Of a stretch of DNA of 54,287 bases, positions 16,436 through 28,272 are shown piece by piece. Location of the stretch: assembly GCF_000775285.1 (NCBI RefSeq), contig NZ_JJML01000014.1, positions 1 to 54,287 on the forward strand. Reading direction: 5' to 3'. How positions within the stretch are numbered: position 1 is the first letter of the stretch; every line of letters starts with the position of its first letter. The DNA comes from Neosynechococcus sphagnicola sy1. Its GTDB lineage: Bacteria; Cyanobacteriota; Cyanobacteriia; Neosynechococcales; Neosynechococcaceae. Under the pieces are notes generated by a model that was not told the DNA's origin, ran no database searches, and was given only the letters and a program-made list of their open reading frames with translations. The position numbers and the translations under genes are program-made.

Positions 16436-19055
16436 CGACGACCTCCTGTGGATTCAGATTGATTTGTGATGGGGAGTCATCAGATAAAGTGCTGTTTTTG
16501 ATGTCCATAATGTCCGCAATGTCCGAAGTCGGCTGAAACCCTTTCCCTGCATGGGTTTCTTTTTCGGACGTTTGTCGGACATCAAATCGTTTTTCGGACG
16601 TTTCATGTCCATGATGTCCGACCTGATGTCCGAAGCTAGAACCTTTACAGAATGGGAGTTCTGGGGTTTCGTCGGACGTTTCGGACGTTTCGGACATTAT
16701 TTTTGGGTGTTTATCTGGTCGAGGGCGATCTGGTGGGGAGGATAATCGCTCAATTGTCCAAACTCGTTCGCGGCTCCGGTCAGAACGACGGTATTGATCA
16801 ATTTCCACCCCCACCGCCGCCAGATCGGATTTGATTGACCCACTCAACGCCCGTCCCAGGGTTCTAGCGGTGAGTTTTTGCACCTTGGTTTCGGTCGCTT
16901 GCTCCTTAATAGCGGTGAGCAGTGCGCTGGCAGAACCCTGCCAGGGATTGCTACTCTCAAGCACCGCTAGAATCGCCGCTGCCAAGGGGTTGGCCTCCAC
17001 CGCAGCTTCTTGAGCCGCCTGGATATTCCCCGTATAGGCACGGAGAAACGCCCCAGGTTGTAGCCCTAGGGCGGGTTCGGCAGCAATACAGAATTTGGCA
17101 AAGCTGGCCATTCTCGGTAATCGCTCCGGTTTGATTTCAGGCAAACGCCGCAACGCCATACTGAGGGCATCCAGCAAACCACCCAGGATTGAAGGAGCCA
17201 GGGTTTGGAGTTTTGCCTCTAACTGTTCGTCGCTGAGGCGATCACCCTCCTCAATGGCATTGAGACTGACCAAAATACAGCGGTCGAGCAAGTCCGAGCG
17301 ACTGGGCACCAGGTCAACCGCCGTCAAAATTTGTGGGCGTGTGTACTCCACCCAGGTTTCATCTAAATCACTGTGCAGGGTGCGATGGCTGAAACCCGCC
17401 CCGGTTGATGCACAGCAGAGCGTATCCTGTTGTTCCGTGGAGAGGCTGGTCAGGTTGTCGTAGGCCATCAACCAGCGATTGTTAGCAGCAACCGCAGTAG
17501 ATCGGCGATCTCCCACCAATGGCAAAAGTGGCGCTTTTCCGGGGTCGATCAACCGTTTCAGGATTTTGGCAGCGGTAGATTTACCCGAACCTTTGGGACT
17601 GCTTAGGGTCAGAATGGGCTTGCTACCTGTTGGCATCAGGGAGTAAGCGGCAAATCCTACCAGTAAAGGCCAGGTTTGGGTATCGACACAAATTAACTCT
17701 CCTAAGTCCCCGATTTTTCCGCCCCTTATGGTCGTGGGTTCGGGTAGGGGTAATTGTCCGTCGTTGCGGATAAACCGGACGGGGCAGTTCGCTGACTCAA
17801 TGAGCTGCCAGCCTGCGGGAGTGACCTCTAACACCCTCCAGGTTGCATCACTCAGATCTATATAAATGTTGCCCCCAAACTCGCCGGTTCTCAGCCAGGT
17901 TTGCCGCTCCGTACTATCGAAGGTGGCCTGAGCCTCCAGGACACCCAGGCAGGATTGCAGGGCCTCGGAGTTGGGTGATTTTTCGTGAAGGCGGTAAAGC
18001 TCTCGTCCTAGCCAGGTTTTGAACTGTTTTTTTCGGAGAGGGTAGGTATGGCGGATACCTTCGATCGTCAGGTCAACGTAGGGTTGATTGGCGGTGTCGT
18101 GCCAGTAGTCGCACTCCGGGCCAGTGGCGATTGCCATCAACAGGTCAAAGGCGCTCTTTCGCTCCACCGCCTTTTTATTTTCTTCTTCCAGAGGAGATTG
18201 ATTGCCCGATTTAGGGGACTCTTCTGGTCGTGGTGGCGGGGGCTGACCTGACTCGACTGCTGACAGGATGAGATCGCGAACCTGGTCATCACTCAACCCC
18301 TGCAACTGCATCTCAGTGCACCAGTCTTTAACATCCAGACCGCCCCCAGCGGGTAGCCAATCTGGTTCCCACCAGATCGAGTCAGACCACGGCTTAAATA
18401 GACCAGCCATCGGGTAGGCTTGCAGAATCCGCTCAGCCTTTTGAATCCCTGGCCTGTCACGATCGGGAACAATGACCAGGCGGTTTTCAAACCCTTCAAA
18501 CCACTGGCTATCACGGCTTGGCTTGAATCCGTTGGCAAAAGCCACCGCTGGTAGTCCCAAGCTCCACAGCACATCGGCTTTGGGTGGCCCTTCCACAATG
18601 AAGCAGTGTTCAGCCCCGGCTTTCAGAGCGTCCACAGCTTCGGAGTAGCGATAGGGTAAAAGCCGAGCTGTGTCTACCCCTTTGGGTTCCATCCACTGTT
18701 TCTTGCCGCCACCAGACTGATAAACCCTGACCTCCTCAACCAGAACCTTTCCCTGGCGATCGCAGAACGGATATCGAAACTCCTGCCCGACGGGCCGCTC
18801 TTTCTGCCAATCCTCGGACTTTGCGATCCACTTTCCCCAGTTCTGGGTTGGGTCTGTCCCAAGCCAAATAAACCCGTTTAGATTCTCTTTGGGTTGCCGC
18901 CCGTTGATTTTAGAGTGGCAGAGGACAAAGTTGCCATTCTCGGAGATCCGACAATCACTGTCTTTGGTGCGATTGCAGACGGGGCAGGGATTGCGTTTAC
19001 TGGAGGGGGTGAATTTCTGGCGATGCTCGGAGTGCGGTCTTTGACCATCGCTCAT
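16419..19055 (-). CDS. Toprim primase / ATPase replication protein of the integrated element
   Basis: An 878-aa protein built like phage and plasmid primase-helicases. An N-terminal zinc finger (C24-x2-C27, C35, C46) is followed by a toprim domain with E155 in FIVEGPPKA and DxD at 198-200 (VPDRDRPG). A C-terminal ATPase has Walker A SSPKGSGKST (about 485-493) and a Walker B-like MAYDN. It would prime and unwind DNA for autonomous replication of the element. The tail from about residue 780 has biased composition (SETSETSDE, GHQVGHHGHE, DIADIMDIK) because its DNA carries a repeated octamer in several reading frames. ATG 19055 overlaps the TGA of an upstream small gene (ATGA). No close named relative is recognised. 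Confidence 0.85.
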   Translation of the reverse strand: MSDGQRPHSEHRQKFTPSSKRNPCPVCNRTKDSDCRISENGNFVLCHSKINGRQPKENLNGFIWLGTDPTQNWGKWIAKSEDWQKERPVGQEFRYPFCDRQGKVLVEEVRVYQSGGGKKQWMEPKGVDTARLLPYRYSEAVDALKAGAEHCFIVEGPPKADVLWSLGLPAVAFANGFKPSRDSQWFEGFENRLVIVPDRDRPGIQKAERILQAYPMAGLFKPWSDSIWWEPDWLPAGGGLDVKDWCTEMQLQGLSDDQVRDLILSAVESGQPPPPRPEESPKSGNQSPLEEENKKAVERKSAFDLLMAIATGPECDYWHDTANQPYVDLTIEGIRHTYPLRKKQFKTWLGRELYRLHEKSPNSEALQSCLGVLEAQATFDSTERQTWLRTGEFGGNIYIDLSDATWRVLEVTPAGWQLIESANCPVRFIRNDGQLPLPEPTTIRGGKIGDLGELICVDTQTWPLLVGFAAYSLMPTGSKPILTLSSPKGSGKSTAAKILKRLIDPGKAPLLPLVGDRRSTAVAANNRWLMAYDNLTSLSTEQQDTLCCASTGAGFSHRTLHSDLDETWVEYTRPQILTAVDLVPSRSDLLDRCILVSLNAIEEGDRLSDEQLEAKLQTLAPSILGGLLDALSMALRRLPEIKPERLPRMASFAKFCIAAEPALGLQPGAFLRAYTGNIQAAQEAAVEANPLAAAILAVLESSNPWQGSASALLTAIKEQATETKVQKLTARTLGRALSGSIKSDLAAVGVEIDQYRRSDRSRERVWTIERLSSPPDRPRPDKHPKIMSETSETSDETPELPFCKGSSFGHQVGHHGHETSEKRFDVRQTSEKETHAGKGFQPTSDIADIMDIKNSTLSDDSPSQINLNPQEVVDASDF
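16501..16697. repeat. Iteron-like cluster of ATGTCCGA/TCGGACGT motifs
   Basis: About twelve copies of TGTCC(G/A) or its complement CGGAC(A/G) occur in some 200 bp and in both orientations, including TCGGACGTT-TCGGACGTT-TCGGACATT near 16671-16697. The same word is translated in at least three ways (MSE/TSE, GH, DVR), so the repetition is at DNA level and not a protein repeat. It lies in the 3' end of the primase gene. Clustered short repeats near a replication gene are typical of iterons or a replication origin; that role is inferred. Confidence 0.6.
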
Positions 19056-19198
19056 TGGGACACCCCCTCAAACTCGGTTTGGCAGTACCAGATCCAACGA
19101 TCAATCTGTAAACTGACAGAACGGCTCCACTCCACTTCCAGAAATCGTTCTAGCCAATCTGGGCTAGGGGGTTGGGGTGCTATTGGTATTGTTTGCAC
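19052..19198 (-). CDS. Small hypothetical protein upstream of the primase
   Basis: 48 aa from GTG 19198: VQTIPIAPQPPSPDWLERFL then EVEWSRSVSLQIDRWIWYCQ. AAGGA lies about 8 nt before the GTG, an in-frame TAA directly precedes it, and its TGA overlaps the primase ATG (ATGA). These signals, not similarity, support translation. It is rich in tryptophan and acidic residues. No family recognised. Confidence 0.5.
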   Translation of the reverse strand: MQTIPIAPQPPSPDWLERFLEVEWSRSVSLQIDRWIWYCQTEFEGVSQ

Positions 19199-19212
19199 TT
19201 AAAATATCCTTA

Positions 19213-19355
19213 GAGGATGTTTTAAAAGTCTTTCAGGGTGTGTTTCACCACCCTAGCTACCTAGAAGCTAATACGAGAGAATCAGGGTTACAGGGTTTGC
19301 GATCGCGCCTCTGAGTTGTATTTGAGGCTAAAGCCTACCCTTTTAAAACATCCTC
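19213..19355. mobile_element. MITE with 16-bp terminal inverted repeats
   Basis: GAGGATGTTTTAAAAG at 19213-19228 has an exact inverted copy at 19340-19355. A direct TTA lies on both outer sides (19210-19212 and 19356-19358), a likely 3-bp target duplication. The 143-bp interior has no reading frame of note and includes a HIP1 site. The termini and 3-bp duplication resemble IS5/IS1031-group elements, but no parent transposase is in the window. Confidence 0.82.
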
Positions 19356-19391
19356 TTAGCGGTTTGCCCCGCCGGTAGTTAGAAAAATCAG

Positions 19392-19417
19392 CCCACCTTT
19401 CGCAGGGGTGGGTTTTT
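19392..19417. terminator. Bidirectional Rho-independent terminator-like hairpin
   Basis: CCCACC (19392-19397) pairs with GGTGGG (19407-19412), followed by TTTTT on the plus strand; on the minus strand a T-rich stretch also follows after 4 nt. It lies just past the stop of the minus-strand gene at 19423 and separates that operon from the MITE and primase region. Confidence 0.6.
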
Positions 19418-19422
19418 GCCGT

Positions 19423-19680
19423 TTAACGGCTCTCGGGCAGGGTTGCCAGGTATTCCTCTAAAAGCCGCTGGTGTTCAGGGCGATCGCCGTGCAAAAGGTA
19501 ATCTTGCACGAGCAACCAATTCCAAAAGATTTTCCGCCCGCCGGGGAACTGCCACCAGTAAAGGGGGCTAGGCAGTTTTCGCTGGAGTTCGACGCGCTGG
19601 CTTTTGAGGATATTGAGGCGTGCCTCTAGCGTCGCGCTTCCAATAAACGGAAATTCGCGCAGAATGAGTTTTTTTGCCAT
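19423..19680 (-). CDS. Hypothetical protein of the integrated element
   Basis: 85 aa from ATG 19680 (MAKKLILREFPFIGSATLEA); a TTG 18 nt upstream is possible. GGAGG lies 11 nt before the ATG within the end of the previous frame. The protein is helical, with a tryptophan-rich centre (PLYWWQFPGGRKIFWNWLLV) and an acidic C-terminus (QRLLEEYLATLPE). No family recognised. The terminator-like hairpin at 19392 follows it, so it probably ends the integrase-side operon. Confidence 0.6.
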   Translation of the reverse strand: MAKKLILREFPFIGSATLEARLNILKSQRVELQRKLPSPLYWWQFPGGRKIFWNWLLVQDYLLHGDRPEHQRLLEEYLATLPESR

Positions 19681-19682
19681 TA

Positions 19683-19934
19683 TTAGGGAAACCTCCAATT
19701 AATTAATTCGATTGGTTGGTTGGGGCGTAGGCCGACCGTTGGGACTTTGGCGAGACTTTGGCGGTCGGCTTTCGCGTTGGTTGGGGACTTAGCGGGCTTT
19801 TGGGTATATCCAAACATTAATCCTTGAAATTGAGTTTGTGGGGCAGGAGTGATTAGGGACGTAAACCATTGCATAGCAAGGGTTTGAGGTCGATTTTTAG
19901 GACTTTTGGCGGCGAAAACTTTTGCAAAATCCAC
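19683..19934 (-). CDS. Hypothetical protein of the integrated element (uncertain start)
   Basis: 83 aa from GTG 19934 (MDFAKVFAAKSPKNRPQTLA). Its TAA ends 2 nt before the ATG of the next gene, and its last codons contain that gene's GGAGG, which suggests coupling. A different frame starting at an ATG 5-10 nt after the 268-aa gene also stays open, so the frame choice is not certain. It is basic and proline-rich, with no recognised domain. Confidence 0.4.
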   Translation of the reverse strand: MDFAKVFAAKSPKNRPQTLAMQWFTSLITPAPQTQFQGLMFGYTQKPAKSPTNAKADRQSLAKVPTVGLRPNQPIELINWRFP

Positions 19935-19961
19935 GTTGGGTCTGGAAGTAATCGCATCTCC

Positions 19962-20765
19962 TCATCGCAGCTTTCGCCGCTCACCCTGGACAAACTCCTC
20001 GCCTGGGATCGACTTAGCCAGTCGCGCCAAACCCCTGCTCCGATCCTTGAGCCGAAGCTCGTATTCACCAACCACTCGCTTAATTGCTGAATTGCCCCTG
20101 AGACGCTTTTTGACCGCCTGATGACAGAAGGTCAAGAACTCCATCGGCTTGCTCCGTTTCATAACACCCTGGGCGTAGTCGAACGTATTCCTCTCCCGAC
20201 CTTCTTCCCGCTTCGATGTTAGATAGTTAGGCGCTGGCCGTTCTTTCTTGTTGTGCCGAGAGCCCTTGGCATTAGAAGTTAAGATCCGCAGAATCTGGGC
20301 AGATTGGTACGTCGAAACCTGTCCCCCCGATATTGCGCTATGGAGCATAACTTCGCTTTCTCCTTCGAGAATCAAGCGCAGAGCTTCCCCCGGCGAAGTG
20401 GGAAAGCCCTGAAATGGAAACGTTGCATCCGTTTTTTCAGCTTCAGCCTTGATTTCTCTCCATCCCCGCCAGAGAAGGTTGCATAGGGCAAGGTAGTACT
20501 CGAACTCCAGATCCATCAACCTTTTTATTTCCAGATCCATCAACCTTTTTATTTCTGGATCGTTGAACTCTGGAGGCTCGGAAATTGAAAAATAGGATTT
20601 AAACATCCAAAGCAGATCATGGAAGTGCTCCTTGACCCGTTGGCAACGCTGTTTTTGATCGGTGGTGCTGCATTGCATGACCAGACGGAGGGGAGGTTGC
20701 CAATCTAGTGCGGTGCGGATTTCAGGGAATGCCGAAGTTGGAAGTTCGTTATTGTTTTTGGTCAT
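19962..20765 (-). CDS. Hypothetical protein directly downstream of the integrase
   Basis: 267 aa from ATG 20765, 3 nt after the integrase stop; a TTG one codon earlier is less likely. The sequence is mostly helical and charged, with a basic C-terminal third (HNKKERPAPNYLTSKREEGR; RGNSAIKRVVGEYELRLKDR) that could bind nucleic acid. A perfect 24-bp tandem duplication gives the repeated LEIKRLMD/LEFKRLMD-like segment (IKRLMDLEIKRLMDLE). No family recognised. Position suggests an element function in excision, regulation or replication. Confidence 0.65.
   Translation of the reverse strand: MTKNNNELPTSAFPEIRTALDWQPPLRLVMQCSTTDQKQRCQRVKEHFHDLLWMFKSYFSISEPPEFNDPEIKRLMDLEIKRLMDLEFEYYLALCNLLWRGWREIKAEAEKTDATFPFQGFPTSPGEALRLILEGESEVMLHSAISGGQVSTYQSAQILRILTSNAKGSRHNKKERPAPNYLTSKREEGRERNTFDYAQGVMKRSKPMEFLTFCHQAVKKRLRGNSAIKRVVGEYELRLKDRSRGLARLAKSIPGEEFVQGERRKLR
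20507..20554. repeat. Perfect 24-bp tandem duplication inside a coding region
   Basis: Two identical 24-bp units (20507-20530 and 20531-20554) add exactly eight codons, so the frame is kept. They encode the doubled IKRLMDLE segment of the 267-aa gene. Perfect identity suggests a recent slippage event. Confidence 0.9.
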
Positions 20766-20768
20766 CAA

Positions 20769-21872
20769 TCAAAACTCCACAAATACTGATTTTTGCTCAA
20801 TCACGCTGGCATAGCTTTGGTACAGCACCCTGGCATCATGACCCGTCTGCTCAGCCACCTGAACGTGATGCGCTCCATTTGCCAGCGCATGAGAAATCGC
20901 TGTATGCCTTGTAGAGTAAGGCTTGCGATACTCAATATTGCACCGCTCTAGGACTGACCGCCAAGCTCTGCGATTAAATAGGCGATCGTTGATCGAGCCA
21001 CCTTTCGGAGCAGGAAATACCAAATCATCCGGCTTGGGACTGGCTGCAAGAAACCGCGATCGCAACATCTCCTGAACAGAACCACTCAGCAGAATCGTCC
21101 GGGCCTTGCCGGTCTTGGTGCACTTCCTCACTCCCCTGCTAACAGACTCACCAATCCAGCAAGTTTCAAAGGTGTCAGCAATATGCCGCCAGCGAAGCCC
21201 AAAAGCTTCACCTGGTCTGCATCCCACCCCAAACAAAAAATGCACAACGTCATGGTAGTGCTTGTAGTGGCGATCGCTCTTAAACCCTGCCAAGATTGCC
21301 CTCACCTCTACCACAGTGAAGGGCTTGGTCTTCTGCTGTGGCTGGGGTTTGATTTTGGCTATCTGGTCAGACCAGGGGTTGGATTCCGCAGCAAGATGAT
21401 ACTTACCCTTTGCCCAGTCCCAACAGGACTTGAGCATCCAGAGATATTCTTTGGCAGTGCGATTGCAGACCGATTCAAGCAACAGCGAAGTAAAGTTACC
21501 CGCTTTTGTAGAGGTCACCCGAGCAGCGGGAATATCCAGCGATCGCCGCACATGAGACAAGCACCCCCGGTATCGTTCTAGGGAACCCCGGCAAAGCGCC
21601 TTCTCTTCTTTCATCGCCTCGGTAAACCGCTCAAACAGTTCAGTGCAACTCATCTCTGTTGCATTCTTGCCCAGGGTTCGCGGCTTATACTTCAGCAGGC
21701 TTGGGTCAAAATAACCGGCTTGAATGTCTAATTCAATCTGGGCCGCCTTCTGTTTGGCTACAGCCCGCCCCGTGGCATTGTCGGGTACACCACAGCCCAT
21801 CGTGTAACGCTTGCCCTGATAGAGCCAGCGCAGTCTTAGCCGTCCATTGTGGTCCTCAATGGTGCATTTCAT
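20769..21872 (-). CDS. Tyrosine recombinase / integrase of the tRNA-Pro element
   Basis: A 367-aa integrase. The N-terminal Arm/SAM-like part (to about residue 180) is followed by the catalytic domain with R219 (GVGCRPGEA), K256 (KTGKAR), R322-H323 (YSTRHTAISHAL, with Tyr in place of the first His of HxxR), H345 (TGHDAR) and probable nucleophile Y354 (YQSYA). It would cut and rejoin att sites at the 3' end of the adjacent tRNA-Pro gene, about 0.3 kb away. The ATG overlaps the TGA of a small zinc-ribbon frame (ATGA), and the next gene starts 3 nt after its stop. All active-site residues are present, so it is probably functional. Confidence 0.92.
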   Translation of the reverse strand: MKCTIEDHNGRLRLRWLYQGKRYTMGCGVPDNATGRAVAKQKAAQIELDIQAGYFDPSLLKYKPRTLGKNATEMSCTELFERFTEAMKEEKALCRGSLERYRGCLSHVRRSLDIPAARVTSTKAGNFTSLLLESVCNRTAKEYLWMLKSCWDWAKGKYHLAAESNPWSDQIAKIKPQPQQKTKPFTVVEVRAILAGFKSDRHYKHYHDVVHFLFGVGCRPGEAFGLRWRHIADTFETCWIGESVSRGVRKCTKTGKARTILLSGSVQEMLRSRFLAASPKPDDLVFPAPKGGSINDRLFNRRAWRSVLERCNIEYRKPYSTRHTAISHALANGAHHVQVAEQTGHDARVLYQSYASVIEQKSVFVEF

Positions 21873-22040
21873 CGGCTCACGCTCCCTGGAATGGAGAATT
21901 CTCCATCATTGACGACCAGGTGGAATCTATCGCAGCTAGGACAGCAATAAATCTCGATTTTGTTCTGAACGCAATCGGTGGTCGTGCCTCTGTATTGAAT
22001 TTTTGGATATTCGCAGTTCGGGCAGGGTGAAGTTTTTCAT
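21869..22040 (-). pseudogene. Small zinc-ribbon gene with a one-base frameshift, upstream of the integrase
   Basis: From ATG 22040, removing one A of the A5 run at 22037-22033 gives an unbroken 56-aa protein. It has SPCPNCEYPKIQYRG and IYCCPSCDRFHLVV, two C-x2-C knuckles of a zinc ribbon, and its TGA overlaps the integrase ATG. As written, the ATG frame hits a stop after 33 codons, and the zinc-ribbon frame has no start. The indel sits in a homopolymer, like the frameshifts further right, so it may be a sequencing error. True decay or programmed slippage are alternatives. A role as excisionase or regulator is inferred from position. Confidence 0.6.
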
Positions 22041-22042
22041 AG

Positions 22043-22062
22043 CGGGGTAAATTCCGGGGTAA
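22043..22062. promoter_or_regulatory. Pair of direct repeats upstream of the integrase operon
   Basis: CGGGGTAA occurs at 22043-22050 and again at 22055-22062, a 12-bp period, immediately upstream of the zinc-ribbon/integrase start. It could be an operator or an integrase arm-type site. Only the repeat itself is seen. Confidence 0.3.
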
Positions 22063-22182
22063 GTTTACAACCCCAGACACCCTAAAAAGCCTATGTTCGT
22101 TGTCAATAAGACAGCATAAAAGGCTCTCAGGAGATGTCTGGAAACTCCCAAAAGCCTTACCAATTAACGGTTCCCCAACCAA

Positions 22183-22256
22183 TCGGGATGACAGGATTTG
22201 AACCTGCGACCCCCTCGTCCCGAACGAGGTGCGCTACCAAGCTGCGCTACATCCCG
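22183..22256 (-). tRNA. trnP-CGG: tRNA-Pro (CGG)
   Basis: Minus-strand cloverleaf: acceptor CGGGATG/CATCCCG, D arm GCGC-AGCTTGGTA-GCGC, anticodon arm CCTCG-TTCGGGA-CGAGG with anticodon CGG, a 5-nt variable loop, T arm GCAGG-TTCAAAT-CCTGT and discriminator A. It reads proline codon CCG. No CCA is encoded. The integrase gene of the element lies about 0.3 kb from its 3' end, the classic arrangement for integration at a tRNA 3' end. I did not find the second att copy of the tRNA 3' end in this window. Confidence 0.97.
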
Positions 22257-22323
22257 TTGTAGAGCAATCCTTACCTAGGGTAACATATCGTTTCTGTGTT
22301 CCCCGCCCCCTTAAAGCTTCTGA

Positions 22324-22432
22324 AACTGAGGCTGGCGGCAACGATATATCTGAGGAAACAATTCTAGGCAGGCAATCAAGGGTTGAGTCAAGGCAGCTTA
22401 TAAGATTCTCAGAGGGGGCAACACCGATGCTT
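22324..22432. repeat. 109-bp direct repeat, copy 1
   Basis: Matches 22897-23005 over 109 bp with about five differences. Both begin AACTGAGGCTGGCGGCAA and end GGGGGCAACACCGATGCTT. The two copies bracket the small membrane-anchored coiled-coil gene. No coding content is recognised in the repeat. Confidence 0.92.
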
Positions 22433-22496
22433 AACTTGTTCCAGGAGCACCATCATTTTTCCGTTTGTAGTCGTATTAGTTGCTTTCTGAGTCTGG

Positions 22497-22754
22497 CTAG
22501 GCCGGCCCATTGGGGAAGAATGCTAGTTTGCCGGCTACTGCTAGGGCAGCGCTGAGTGTCACCAATAGAATTCCCCAGACACGCCCATCCTGCGACTCTA
22601 TTCTCTTTTCTATGGTGTCTAGTCGCTGGTTGACACCCTTGAACTGTTCCGTGGACTGAGCGATGAAAATATCCAATTTCTTGTCTAGGCCATCTATTTT
22701 CTTGTCCAGTCCTAGGATTAGGTCTCTAATCTCTGTGTCGGTGGCTTGGGTCAT
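22497..22754 (-). CDS. Small coiled-coil, membrane-anchored protein
   Basis: 85 aa from ATG 22754 (MTQATDTEIRDLILGLDKKI), with AAGGA just upstream; a longer frame from 22802 lacks such a site. Heptad-like repeats (LDKKIDGLDKKLDIF; VNQRLDTIEKRIESQ) predict a coiled coil. One C-terminal membrane segment follows (VWGILLVTLSAALAVAGKLA), so it is a tail-anchored oligomer. Similar short proteins are common in cyanobacteria, but I know no function. Two 109-bp direct repeats flank it, suggesting it moved or was duplicated as a unit. Confidence 0.75.
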   Translation of the reverse strand: MTQATDTEIRDLILGLDKKIDGLDKKLDIFIAQSTEQFKGVNQRLDTIEKRIESQDGRVWGILLVTLSAALAVAGKLAFFPNGPA

Positions 22755-22896
22755 GTTCCTTACCTCTCTAGTGGGGTGTAGGGGAGCGAGGATCGCCGCC
22801 ACGATGATGTTTCCATGCTAACCGGGAGATGCCTTGATAGCGGCTCCAGAGTAACTGAGTCCTCACCAGTCACGTATCTATGCCGCCAATCATCCC

Positions 22897-23005
22897 AACT
22901 GAGGCTGGCGGCAATGATATATCTGAGGAAACAATTCTAAGCAGGCAATCAACGGTTGAGTCAAGACAGCTTAGAAGATTCTCAGAGGGGGCAACACCGA
23001 TGCTT
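22897..23005. repeat. 109-bp direct repeat, copy 2
   Basis: Second copy of the repeat at 22324-22432, about 95% identical. Its right end is 19 bp from the stop codon of ligA, so it occupies the ligA downstream region. Confidence 0.92.
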
Positions 23006-23024
23006 GGTGATTGCCTAACCCGAG

Positions 23025-27415
<4,391 letters not shown>

Positions 27416-27517
27416 CAGCGGTGGAAGATGCCGAGTAAGGGGGTGGACTCCAACTCCCAGTATTGCCTGGGGAGCTACGATTGTTCATGGAGGTTCAACA
27501 TGGGGTGATATTCAGGG

Positions 27518-28087
27518 CTAGAGCTGACAAAGTTGGGGCAGCAGGGCTTGTAACGCCCGACCGCGATGACTGATGCGTTGCTTCAGTTCTGCTGGCATGG
27601 CTGCAAAGGTCAGCCCCTGTTCGGGGACATAAAATACGGGGTCGTACCCAAAACCACCCTTGCCTTGGGGTGCAGTTAAAATTTCTCCGGTACAACTGCC
27701 TTGACTCTGAAGGGCGATCGCCCCATCGGGACGGGCCACGGCCACGACACAGACAAAGCGAGCCTGACGATTGCCATGGGGCGCTAGCTCCCGCAGCAGT
27801 CGTTGAATTCGCTCAGGGTCTGTGGGGGCATAGCGTGCAGAGTAGACCCCCGGTGCCCCTCCTAAGGCTAGGACTTCTAAGCCAGAATCATCGGCGATCG
27901 CCCATTCTCCGGTTGCCTGCGCCACCTGAGATGCCTTGAGACAGGCATTGGCTAAAAAGGTCTCGCCGGTTTCTTCAATTTCTAAGGATTCAGGCTGCAC
28001 CATCAGTTGCCAGTCCAAATTGGCTAACAGGGCTTGTAGCTCCCGCAGTTTTCCGGGATTCCTCGTGGCAACAACTAATTTGGGCAT
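27518..28087 (-). CDS. rdgB: dITP/XTP pyrophosphatase (HAM1/RdgB family)
   Basis: 189 aa. The N-terminal substrate loop VVATRNPGKLREL is the family signature, followed by EETGETFLANACLKA, the metal-binding WAIADDSGLEV with GAPGVYSARYA, GKGGFGYDPVFYVPE and a C-terminal SHRGRAL. It hydrolyses non-canonical purine triphosphates (dITP, XTP) to monophosphates, keeping them out of DNA and RNA. Length and motifs are complete. Confidence 0.97.
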   Translation of the reverse strand: MPKLVVATRNPGKLRELQALLANLDWQLMVQPESLEIEETGETFLANACLKASQVAQATGEWAIADDSGLEVLALGGAPGVYSARYAPTDPERIQRLLRELAPHGNRQARFVCVVAVARPDGAIALQSQGSCTGEILTAPQGKGGFGYDPVFYVPEQGLTFAAMPAELKQRISHRGRALQALLPQLCQL

Positions 28088-28272
28088 GGAGTCAAACGCA
28101 GCGGCAACCGCCCCCTATTTTAATGACATCCAGGGACGATCGCCGAAAAAAACTGGCTATCCATCCTTTGGGGAGGAATAACCAAGGCGTGGGATCTAGC
28201 CCTCAAAACCGATTCAGGCCCGATGGAGGCATGCCCATCTGTCTGAGCAGTGGATCAGAATTTTAGCGATCG
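28088..28272. other. Intergenic region between rdgB and pgk
   Basis: About 185 bp. I see no gene. It contains scattered HIP1-like GCGATCG words and must hold the rdgB promoter. No clear terminator hairpin with a T-run follows pgk. Confidence 0.4.

Noticed and set aside
21877..22182. 101-codon minus-strand frame between tRNA-Pro and the integrase
   Set aside because: It begins in the tRNA flank, has no ribosome binding site or similarity, and overlaps the better supported zinc-ribbon frame.
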